DNA of 36,609 nucleotides from CAZMSQ01 sp964569025 (GTDB lineage: Bacteria; Bacteroidota; Bacteroidia; Chitinophagales; Saprospiraceae): assembly GCA_964569025.1 (NCBI GenBank), contig CAZMSQ010000021.1, positions 1 through 36,609 on the forward strand. The letters are read 5' to 3'. Under the pieces are notes generated by a model. It was given only the letters and a program-made list of their open reading frames with translations. It was not told the DNA's origin and did not search any database. Position numbers and translations under genes: made by a program. Positions 1 to 7,217 of the stretch are shown here, piece after piece (the first letter of the stretch is position 1; each line of letters begins with the position of its first letter).

Positions 1-804
1 TTGGCAGGGCGGGGAGAAATTGAAGAATACATTCAATTAGAGAAGAAATTTAAAGAGGATTTGGAAAAAATCCAAATAACGAATTCATCAACGAGTTATG
101 TGGAAGTACAAGAGTTCTATAACGATAAGCGGGTAGAGGATGAATTGGTGAAACAGCGCCAAAAAGTCAGTTGGCTTGATAAAGAGCTGGAAAAAGCAGT
201 ACTCGGGCTCGGTGTGAAAAATAAAGTCATTCTTCTACTTCTCATTTCCGGTGTTTTTCTGTTGGTGGTCACCTTGTTCATTCGAGCCAAAAGCAAGGAA
301 TTAAACTTACTGCGCCAACTGGATTCCTTCAAGATATGGCTCAATGGGGGCGTGCAGCCATCGGGAAAAGAGGGCGGAGAGGAAAATCCAAAGAATGGGG
401 GCATAGATTATTCACCAGAAAAACCAGAATTATCGAATCTTTATAAGGATTTAATCAGGTTGTTGGAAGATAATGACATGTATAAAGAACCGAACCTAAG
501 TTTAGCCTCTGTTGCCAGGCTTCTGAATACCAATGTGGGATACCTCTCAAAAGTTGTGAATTCAGAAGGTGGTGCCAATTTCAACAAACTTGTGAACAAA
601 TACCGAGTTCACGAAACTATTCGCATGATTGAAAACGAAGGTCCTGATCGTCTCAACCTCAAAGGAATCGCGTTTCGGGTTGGTTTTAACAGCTACCGAA
701 ATTTTTACCGGGTTTTTAAAGAGGAAACCGGGCTGACACCGAAGGAATACGTGAATTTTCTTGAGGCAGGGGATTTACTCGAGGGGGTGTCTGGTTCTCA
801 ATGA
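1..804 (+). CDS. TPR/transmembrane AraC-family regulator, 5'-truncated by window edge
   Basis: Only the C-terminal 267 residues are present, and the reading frame is open from base 1, so the start lies outside the window. One transmembrane helix spans roughly residues 75-95 (KNKVILLLLISGVFLLVV). After a polar linker comes an AraC-type double HTH at about 160-254, ending in the signature GFNSYRNFYRVFKEETGLTP. The intact paralogue at 2683-4425 has the same order, with a signal peptide and TPR-like repeats before the helix, so this gene probably had the same N-terminus. The architecture suggests a one-component regulator that senses outside the cytoplasm (or by TPR contacts) and binds DNA inside; the ligand and targets are unknown. 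Family call is sure, function is inferred. Confidence 0.85.
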   Translation: MAGRGEIEEYIQLEKKFKEDLEKIQITNSSTSYVEVQEFYNDKRVEDELVKQRQKVSWLDKELEKAVLGLGVKNKVILLLLISGVFLLVVTLFIRAKSKELNLLRQLDSFKIWLNGGVQPSGKEGGEENPKNGGIDYSPEKPELSNLYKDLIRLLEDNDMYKEPNLSLASVARLLNTNVGYLSKVVNSEGGANFNKLVNKYRVHETIRMIENEGPDRLNLKGIAFRVGFNSYRNFYRVFKEETGLTPKEYVNFLEAGDLLEGVSGSQ

Positions 805-899
805 AAAGATCGTTGCACAGAAATTTTCCATTGATGTCGGGTGCCATTTTCGGCATAGTCTATCCTGGTTTTGAGAAGAATATGATGGATTCATAAAAT

Positions 900-2681
900 A
901 TGAAATTCGTACCAATGAAAGAGGGGAAAAAGCCATATATGGGGTGGAGAATTGGATTATTGTTCTCTTTCTTAAGCCTTCTCCTTCCACTTATTGCAAT
1001 TGGTCAGAATCATCGATGGGAAGTCGGAGGAGTGTTAGAATGGGTGCCTGCGGAGGAAAGTGAGATTCTTTCAGAGGCAGAGAGAATGCTGGAATTGGCA
1101 ATAGCCAATACTGATAAGACTCAGCTCGCACGGTACTGGTTTTTAAAAGGCCTCGGGCATTTTGCATCCGATCAAGCCTATCTGGCGGAGAATGCGTTTC
1201 GCAACACAATCAGCACACTCCCTGAAGATGAAAATCTCTTGTTTCAAGCAAGGCTTTTTCTGGGCAGGGCACTTTATCTCCAAAGTGTTTACATAGAGTC
1301 TGAAATCGCATTAAAAGAGGCGATGATTATGGACTGTGTACGGGACAAATATGGAATTCTCGGAAAGTGTTACAGCGACCTTGGAAAGATGGAAATGGAT
1401 TTGGGAGAACCCGAAATTGCGCGTGAGTACTTTGAACAGGCCGCAGGCCTGTTTTTTCGGGCAGATTCATCAATTTTCCAACTTGACCTTGGCTTTATCT
1501 GGCTCCAGTTGTCTGAAATTGTACTGTTTGGAGGTAGAAAACCAGAAGTTGCGTTAGCACATGCCGAAAAAGCCATCGCTTGCTTCGAGCAGGAGGAAAA
1601 TCTTGTATGGAATATGCAAGCATTTTATAACGCAATAATGGCTTGTCTCGAAATTGGGAATATGCAACAGGCCAATGCACTCTTTCAAAAATGCCTGTCA
1701 ATTTCAAAGACCAATGATTATTCAAAATATATTGAAGGCTATCAAGCATTTATGAAGGCTGAGCTCGCGTTTGCGAATGCTGAGTTTGCCCTTGCGGAGG
1801 AGTTAATGATAGATGCAACCGGAAAACTAGTTTTGTGCCTGAGTGAAGACCGAAAAATCGCGGAGAAAGTATGGAAAAGGCAATTGGCTTTCTATGCCAA
1901 GACGGGAGATATTGAGATCTATGAGCGGACGAAAGAGGCATTTTTTGATTTCATGGACAGCTTAGCCCGCGAACAGGCAGAGGCCATCAATACCCAGCTC
2001 AAAATTCTCTATGGAGCACAGGAAAAGGATTCCGAAATTCAGTTGTTGAATGCTCGTATCGCTGCTTTGGATGAAAACATTCTCGGAATGATGAAGCGAA
2101 GCAGGACGAAATCGTGGTGGATTACTTCATTATTGGCCTGTATTCTTTCAGGGGGTCTTTTTGTGAGCTACTCACGAGCGTTGTCCCTAAATAAAAAACT
2201 GAAGATCAAGATTTTTAAGAAACACAGAGCCTTGCTGAGGAGTACGACGTCGGAAGTCAAAGAGGCTCACGATTCCTTTTTGGTAAATATTGACTCTAAT
2301 CAATCGGCTTCTCGTCAATCAGAGGATGATCAGATTGCATTATACCGACGTGCGCAGGAAATAATGGAAAAAGACAAGCTTTACCTGAAAAGTGATTTAA
2401 CCATTGAAAAACTTGCTCAAGCCCTCAATAGCTCCGTCCATCAGATTTCAAATGCATTGAACACGGTTGGACATGTCAATGTCAATGCGTTCATCAACAA
2501 ATATCGTGTCAATGAATCAATCCGTCTGATCAAGGAAGTTCCAGAGGACGAAATGCCCAGTTTTTCTGATATCGCCACGATGAGCGGCTTTAAGAGCTAC
2601 AGCACGTTTTACAGGGTCTTTAAACAGATTACCAGCCTTACGCCAAGAGCATTTTTATATGAACACAGAAAGGGACAATAA
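900..2681 (+). CDS. TPR/transmembrane AraC-family transcriptional regulator
   Basis: This is a 593-residue second member of a tandem trio. A hydrophobic signal-type segment (LLFSFLSLLLPLIAIGQ) is followed by helical repeats rich in A/L/Y that look like tetratricopeptide repeats (about 60-350). A transmembrane helix lies near 404-425 and a C-terminal AraC HTH at about 485-590 (GFKSYSTFYRVFKQITSLTP). The start is uncertain: ATG 900 has no clear ribosome site, while ATG 939 follows GAGGGG at 921-926 and gives a compact signal peptide directly, so 939 may be the real start (580 residues). The next gene starts 2 bases after this stop, which implies co-transcription. Such proteins are hybrid sensors that couple extracytoplasmic or TPR input to DNA binding. 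Targets are unknown. Confidence 0.85.
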   Translation: MKFVPMKEGKKPYMGWRIGLLFSFLSLLLPLIAIGQNHRWEVGGVLEWVPAEESEILSEAERMLELAIANTDKTQLARYWFLKGLGHFASDQAYLAENAFRNTISTLPEDENLLFQARLFLGRALYLQSVYIESEIALKEAMIMDCVRDKYGILGKCYSDLGKMEMDLGEPEIAREYFEQAAGLFFRADSSIFQLDLGFIWLQLSEIVLFGGRKPEVALAHAEKAIACFEQEENLVWNMQAFYNAIMACLEIGNMQQANALFQKCLSISKTNDYSKYIEGYQAFMKAELAFANAEFALAEELMIDATGKLVLCLSEDRKIAEKVWKRQLAFYAKTGDIEIYERTKEAFFDFMDSLAREQAEAINTQLKILYGAQEKDSEIQLLNARIAALDENILGMMKRSRTKSWWITSLLACILSGGLFVSYSRALSLNKKLKIKIFKKHRALLRSTTSEVKEAHDSFLVNIDSNQSASRQSEDDQIALYRRAQEIMEKDKLYLKSDLTIEKLAQALNSSVHQISNALNTVGHVNVNAFINKYRVNESIRLIKEVPEDEMPSFSDIATMSGFKSYSTFYRVFKQITSLTPRAFLYEHRKGQ

Positions 2682-2682
2682 A

Positions 2683-4425
2683 ATGAAGGTGAGGGTTGAG
2701 AGAAATTGTTTCCGTGGGACGCTTAAAAGATGCATTATCATCGTATGTACCTGCAGCGTGTCGCATTTTGCGATTGGGCAAACTGATTTCAATGATATCC
2801 GGGAATTAATTTCCAACAATGTACAAGAGGCTGGTGCAAAAGTAGAAGACTTTCATATTCAAGCAGTATTGAGTGGTGATGACCTTCTCCTCGGGCAGTC
2901 AAATTATTTGCGAAGTTTAATCGCATATTACGAAGGAACAATCAAACTTGCAGAATCATACAGTCTGGATGCGCTCAATTATATCCATCAAGATTCTTCT
3001 TATCGGGATTTGCGCTCAAAGATCTGGAATAATCTGGGGGTGATTTATGGGATGCAAGAAAATTATGGATTGGCTCTTGCAGCGCTTGAACGATCATTCG
3101 AATTGTCGACATTGCTTCTTGATACCATAGTTAGCTTGAAAGTAAGTCAGAATATCAGCCTGTTGGAAGTGAAGCTCGGGAATTATGAGGCCGCAAAAGC
3201 TTATCTGTTGCCGACACGGGATTATTTGCGTGGTCACAATTGGAATGATGATGACCTGGCAGCCACGTATTATGTCAATATGGGGTCGATTTTCGTCAAT
3301 GAAGGTGGGTATCCTGACTCTTCGAAATACTATTTGGAAAAAGCAATCGAGAAGTTCTCGGGATTAAATAATTTGAGAGGCCTGATTAGCGCAAAATTGA
3401 ATTATGCACTTTCGATGATAGCTGAAAATAATCTTGAAGAAGCCAATCAAACCATACAATACGTTGACAGTGTGAATGCGACTCATGAAGGTAGAGATAA
3501 AAATTTTGAGGATTTGAATTTCTATCGAGCGCTCTTGTACATGAAGAAAGGAGAGTATAAAAAGGCACTCCCATTTATTGAGGAGTCAATTAAAACGATG
3601 GAGAAAAGAGAGTTTCAGAAAGGACTGGAAGCTGATTACTGGATGAAACTCAATGCACTTGCAGGCCAAAAAGAATATGAAGCGTATCTGGAGGCTGAAC
3701 GAAATATGGTAATAGGTCTCACAAAGATAAAGATGGATAATGCAGATTTCCAATATGCAGAATTCAGGGAATATTACGAAAACCGGCGAATTGACTATGA
3801 GTTGATCGCAAAGAACCAAAGGGTGAACCCACTTGATGAGAAACTTGAGAGAGCAGCATTTGGGATGCCTCTGAAAAACAAGGTCATTCTCCTGATTACA
3901 ACCTTCGGGGCTATCGGAATTGCCCTTGCCTTGTTAATCCGGACAAAAATAAGGGAAAGAGGTCTTCGCAGACAATTAGAGTCTGGAAGGTTTCGATCTT
4001 TTCTGCAACAAAAAGAGTCTGATGAAGCCACAAAAATTTCAGGCAGACCGGATTCAAGTGGGTTCAGAGGTCATGGGGAATCCGCTCAACTCTTTCAAAA
4101 ACTGTTGGCACTCTTTGAAAAGGAAGAATTATTCAAAGAACCACATCTGAACCTTGCGGTAATTGCACAGCATCTGGATGCAAATGTGAAAGACCTTTCC
4201 CAAGCTATAAACACTCAAAGCAGGACACATTTTAACGGGCTTATCAATAAATATCGTGTTTTGGAGTCGATTCGTCTGATCGAGACTCAATCGGAGCAAG
4301 TGGTTCGTCTAAGGGGGATTGGCTACAGGGTAGGGTTCAGCAGTTACCGAACATTTCTCAGAGTTTTCAAAGAGGAAACCGGGCTTGCGCCAAGAGAGTA
4401 TTTGAGTTGTTTTCGGAATCATTAA
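2683..4425 (+). CDS. TPR/transmembrane AraC-family transcriptional regulator
   Basis: This is the third tandem paralogue, 580 residues from ATG 2683. That start is preferred over the in-frame ATG 2659 because AAAGGGA lies just upstream and it begins directly with a short basic stretch and a hydrophobic signal ending near HFAIGQ. TPR-like repeats follow (GVIYGMQENYGLALAALERS; KGEYKKALPFIEES). One transmembrane helix sits at about 398-420 (KNKVILLITTFGAIGIALAL), then an AraC HTH at about 486-578 ending GFSSYRTFLRVFKEETGLAP. It is closer to the truncated first gene than to the middle one: the motif LDEKLERAAFGMPLKNKVILL matches LDKELEKAVLGLGVKNKVILL there. It lies 1 base after the second gene's stop. 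Function beyond DNA-binding sensor is not inferable. Confidence 0.87.
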   Translation: MKVRVERNCFRGTLKRCIIIVCTCSVSHFAIGQTDFNDIRELISNNVQEAGAKVEDFHIQAVLSGDDLLLGQSNYLRSLIAYYEGTIKLAESYSLDALNYIHQDSSYRDLRSKIWNNLGVIYGMQENYGLALAALERSFELSTLLLDTIVSLKVSQNISLLEVKLGNYEAAKAYLLPTRDYLRGHNWNDDDLAATYYVNMGSIFVNEGGYPDSSKYYLEKAIEKFSGLNNLRGLISAKLNYALSMIAENNLEEANQTIQYVDSVNATHEGRDKNFEDLNFYRALLYMKKGEYKKALPFIEESIKTMEKREFQKGLEADYWMKLNALAGQKEYEAYLEAERNMVIGLTKIKMDNADFQYAEFREYYENRRIDYELIAKNQRVNPLDEKLERAAFGMPLKNKVILLITTFGAIGIALALLIRTKIRERGLRRQLESGRFRSFLQQKESDEATKISGRPDSSGFRGHGESAQLFQKLLALFEKEELFKEPHLNLAVIAQHLDANVKDLSQAINTQSRTHFNGLINKYRVLESIRLIETQSEQVVRLRGIGYRVGFSSYRTFLRVFKEETGLAPREYLSCFRNH

Positions 4426-4738
4426 GGAATTTGGCGAATCAGAACTTTGATTTTTTCGGACAACATTTTCACCAGAGTCCGTGCCTGAAAAATGCATTAT
4501 ATTTCTAATATTATTTACAGCTTATAGGGAATTGGCAATTTCAATAAAAGTAAATTTCGGAAATGGAAAAAAAATTATTTGGTTATCAATTACTTGAGGA
4601 TAATTTTTAATGTTAGTTAAATAAAATTAATTCGAAATATGGCAACTTTCTTTCTCCTATTGTGACTATTTTTGAAGTGCTTTTCAATCATAGCAATACT
4701 GCCAACGGTATGTCTGATGTGCTGATTTGCAATAAAGG
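4426..4738. other. AT-rich intergenic spacer
   Basis: These 313 bases carry no open frame worth calling. They are clearly richer in A and T than the flanking genes, especially 4500-4640. The one recognisable element is a promoter-like pair at 4578-4608, listed separately. No hairpin terminator is visible after the AraC gene stop at 4425. Confidence 0.6.
4578..4608 (+). promoter_or_regulatory. Bacteroidota-type promoter (TTTG-N19-TAATTTTT)
   Basis: TTTG at 4578-4581 is followed after exactly 19 bases by TAATTTTT at 4601-4608. This matches the Bacteroidota -33 TTTG and -7 TAnnTTTG consensus except for the last base, with ideal spacing. Transcription would begin near 4615, about 120 bases before the IS256-like gene. 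Confidence 0.5.
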
Positions 4739-5563
4739 ATGTACCGCTACAAAAAATGGAGAAAAATGAGCATTAATCCGATTTTATCCGGAGGGATTAC
4801 CTCCATGTTTCAATGCCCTGTATTTCGTAATCTATATGCAGACCTCGGCGGGGACAGCCACCCCGACCATCCCATCCGAATGATGTTAGAGGAGATGATT
4901 AATGTACTCCTTGATGCAGAAATGGATATTTTCTTGACAGGTCAGATTGACCGCGGGGTAATCAACAAACGCAATGGGAAAATTCAGAAGCGGGTCCGTT
5001 CGAATTCAGGCACATTGGATATTCGGACTCCCCGTGATCGTCGGGGAGACTTCAGACCTCGGCTCATCCCAAAATGGGTTAAAGATGTCTCGATCCCCAT
5101 GGAGGTAATTCTCCTTTGCCTTTACTCACAGCACAGCCTTGAGGTTGCAGTCCCCAAAGCTATAGACACGCTCTACCAAGGAGAGTTTGACGATGCCTCA
5201 CTTGACTTTCTCTCGAATGCCGCTATCAATTGTATAAAGGCATTCAGAAGCAAGCCAATAGATGCTTATCATACCCTTGTCTTTGTACAGACATATTCTG
5301 TTGGCGATCTTGCCGGTAAGTTCTCTCTCTGCCCGGATGAGTGGTTGGCTATTTTTACGCAAAGTGCAGACGGAGTTGTCGAGGTTCTGTATCTGTATGA
5401 CCGCTCCTTTGTCAGTTGGCCTGAAGTAATTGAGAACCTCAGAGACCGCGGTCTTACATTCTTCCGCTCTCTCAATTCAGATCTCAGCCAAAGAGATGCT
5501 GAAAATTTAATTTCAGCCTTCAGTGTGACGGGGATTCGCCGGATGGAAGCGGAGGCTTCGTAG
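4739..5563 (+). CDS. IS256-like (mutator-type) transposase relative, truncated and probably inactive
   Basis: The 274 residues align by eye with the IS256 family. About 48-110 match the conserved region (LLDAEMDIFLTGQ, then NKRNGKIQKRV, then IRTPRDRRGDFRPRLIPK), and a recognisable RSKPIDAYHTLVFVQTY corresponds to the RPL..YPivflDAi block. IS256 transposases are about 400 residues with a DDE triad. Here the first Asp position reads VFVQTY, a later Asp may survive in LNSDLSQRD, and the region with the third acidic residue is missing. No IS terminal inverted repeats were identified. The frame is nevertheless open throughout and preceded by a good promoter. It is either a relic truncated close to its present end or a transposase-derived protein kept for another role. 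Start could be the later ATG at 4766. Confidence 0.7.
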   Translation: MYRYKKWRKMSINPILSGGITSMFQCPVFRNLYADLGGDSHPDHPIRMMLEEMINVLLDAEMDIFLTGQIDRGVINKRNGKIQKRVRSNSGTLDIRTPRDRRGDFRPRLIPKWVKDVSIPMEVILLCLYSQHSLEVAVPKAIDTLYQGEFDDASLDFLSNAAINCIKAFRSKPIDAYHTLVFVQTYSVGDLAGKFSLCPDEWLAIFTQSADGVVEVLYLYDRSFVSWPEVIENLRDRGLTFFRSLNSDLSQRDAENLISAFSVTGIRRMEAEAS

Positions 5564-5566
5564 TGT

Positions 5567-5785
5567 ATGAATCCGGACTATGACACGGTCCTGACCTCTA
5601 GCCATCTTCTTTTTGCGACTAAAAACATTTGGAAGTATTTCAGCACCTTGCTGAGCGGGGAGGAGTTGCCCGCTGGCACCCAGCGCCTGACCATCGATGG
5701 CAGCCGCCTGCCGGCTGGCATCTACATGCTGTCAGTAACCGCCAACGGCGAACGCACGGCACGACGCGTGGTTCGAATGCAGTAA
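5567..5785 (+). pseudogene. Orphan T9SS C-terminal sorting tail (gene remnant)
   Basis: From about residue 32 this small frame reads LPAGTQRLTIDGSRLPAGIY followed by MLSVTANGERTARRVVRMQ and a stop. This is the typical end of a type IX secretion cargo protein (Por secretion tail: a GxY(x)hxV beta-strand, then a basic strand at the extreme C-terminus). No cargo domain precedes it; residues 1-30 have no resemblance to a passenger. The segment from about 5650 is clearly more GC-rich than its surroundings. The best reading is the 3' end of a deleted cargo gene left with its own terminator at 5829-5859. Expression as a 72-residue protein is unlikely. Confidence 0.65.
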
Positions 5786-5828
5786 AGCCATGCGGTGACT
5801 TAAGAATAATGCTTATTTTCTCTTGCCG

Positions 5829-5859
5829 GGCCCTGTGGAATTTTCCGCAGGGCCTTTTT
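5829..5859 (+). terminator. Rho-independent terminator after T9SS tail remnant
   Basis: A 12-bp stem (GGCCCTGTGGAA at 5829-5840 with TTCCGCAGGGCC at 5843-5854, one G-U pair) with a 2-base tip is followed directly by TTTTT at 5855-5859. It lies 44 bases after the stop of the T9SS tail remnant. Confidence 0.88.
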
Positions 5860-5877
5860 GCGGGGTAGGCTACTTAT

Positions 5878-5908
5878 TCGTCGGACGACTATTGGAGCCG
5901 TCCGACGA
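5878..5908. repeat. Degenerate copy of the GGTCGGACC/CTATAG palindrome family
   Basis: A 10-bp perfect inverted repeat (TCGTCGGACG at 5878-5887 and CGTCCGACGA at 5899-5908) encloses an 11-base spacer beginning ACTATTGG. The outer boxes match the 9-bp box of the other copies in this window, while the central TATA box is altered (CTATTG instead of CTATAG). It begins 18 bases after the terminator at 5829-5859. Confidence 0.65.
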
Positions 5909-5968
5909 GCATGATGTGGGTCATTTTTTTATGTTGTCTTCCAGAATATTTATGATGTGTCGGTCTGA

Positions 5969-7113
5969 ATATCCAACCAGTTCGAGCTTATTATTGGGAC
6001 CAATCCGTATGAGTTTGAAGACGAGGATAATGACGGAACAGCTGATCACTTTGATGCGGATGCAAACGGGAATACCATTCTGGATGGGGAAGAATGTGGC
6101 AGTGCATTTCGTTTTTTGAATGGTGGGTTTGAAACTCTTCCCTATCCATATAGTGGCTTTGCTATTATCGATGCCTCAACCCTTGAGGGTTGGTCAACCA
6201 CCGCCACCGATGGAAAAGTTGAAATTTGGAAGTCTGGTTTCCAAGGCGTCAGTGCAGTTGAAGGCAGTTACTTTATTGAATTGAATGCAAATCAGGTATC
6301 AACGGTTTATCAGTCGTTTGACATCACACCCGGTGCAGTAATTATTTGTTCCTATATCACGGTGCGCGGATTAGTAACACAACTAATCCGGAAAAAATTC
6401 GAGTCTATATCGGTGATCTATCAAATCCCGGTGTTCCAGTTGACAGTTCCTCAAATGACACGAAAGGCAATTGGAATTTCTTGTCAGGCGTGTATATGGT
6501 ACCTCCAGGTCAAAATAAAGTGACATTTTTCTTTGAATCAGTTTTATCTCCCGGAGGGGGCACATATGGCAACTTTATAGATGGAGTTTCATTTATTGAA
6601 ACACAACGGTCATGTTTGTCAAATCGACCAACCGTCTCTATATCAGGTGTTGCATGTTCTGAAGGTAGTACGCTTTCAGAAAATGGTGGTGATGCAGTTC
6701 GCTGGCTATGGTCTGGACCCAATGGTTTTGCTGATACGACACAATCTGTGACAATACCTCAATCAGATATAGGTGATCAGTACATTGTCACCGGGATTAA
6801 TGCAAATGGGGCATCAGCGAGTGACACGGTGACCGTGAAACAGAGTTTGGAAGGATTTTCAGTTAGCAATAATGGTCCGCTCTGTCCTGGGCAAATTCTT
6901 CATTTATATGGTGAAAGCAGTGAAGAAGCTTCGTGGATGTGGTCAATTCCCGGGGGGTTGGTTAGTTGCGTCAAAAACCCTGAAATCTCACCAGTTCCGT
7001 TTGGTACATATTCCGTTTCTGCAACAAATAGTTCGGGTTGCACAGAAAAGACAACCTTCACCGTCACCCAGTCTGGCAATTGTCCACCACCCACAACCCC
7101 ATCTGGTCGATAG
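5969..7113 (+). pseudogene. Frameshifted secreted/adhesin-like gene (calcium-repeat, DUF642-like, PKD/Ig-like)
   Basis: An in-frame TGA (5966-5968) interrupts the upstream frame (VVFQNIYDVSV-stop). From 5969 the frame reads a thrombospondin-type-3-like acidic repeat (EDEDNDGTADHFDADANGN), then NGGFETLPYPYSG and EGSYFIELNANQVSTVYQSF, which resembles DUF642 or carbohydrate-binding-like modules. Near 6340-6356 the coding frame shifts: PGAVI is in one frame and YHGARISNTTNPEKIRVYIG continues in the next. The remainder has two PKD/Ig-like units (WLWSGPNGFADTTQSVTI; WMWSIPGGLVSC) and ends PPPTTPSGR without a T9SS tail. The gene has thus lost its start, suffered a frameshift and probably lost its end. 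It was presumably an exported repeat protein. A sequencing error could explain the frameshift, but not the missing N-terminus. Confidence 0.7.
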
Positions 7114-7155
7114 CACATCAGAAGAATAGCAACTGGGAGCAGTCTTCTTCAAATA

Positions 7156-7187
7156 AAAAGGCTCCGCGGGAACCCCGCGGAGCCTTT
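7156..7187. terminator. Bidirectional terminator between the pseudogene and pnp
   Basis: A perfect 11-bp stem (GGCTCCGCGGG 7160-7170 and CCCGCGGAGCC 7174-7184) with a 3-base loop is flanked by AAAA on the left and TTT on the right, so it can work on both strands. It sits 30 bases past the pnp stop and 42 past the pseudogene stop. Confidence 0.85.
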
Positions 7188-7217
7188 CATTTTCCCACCA
7201 TCTCATTCTCTACTTAT

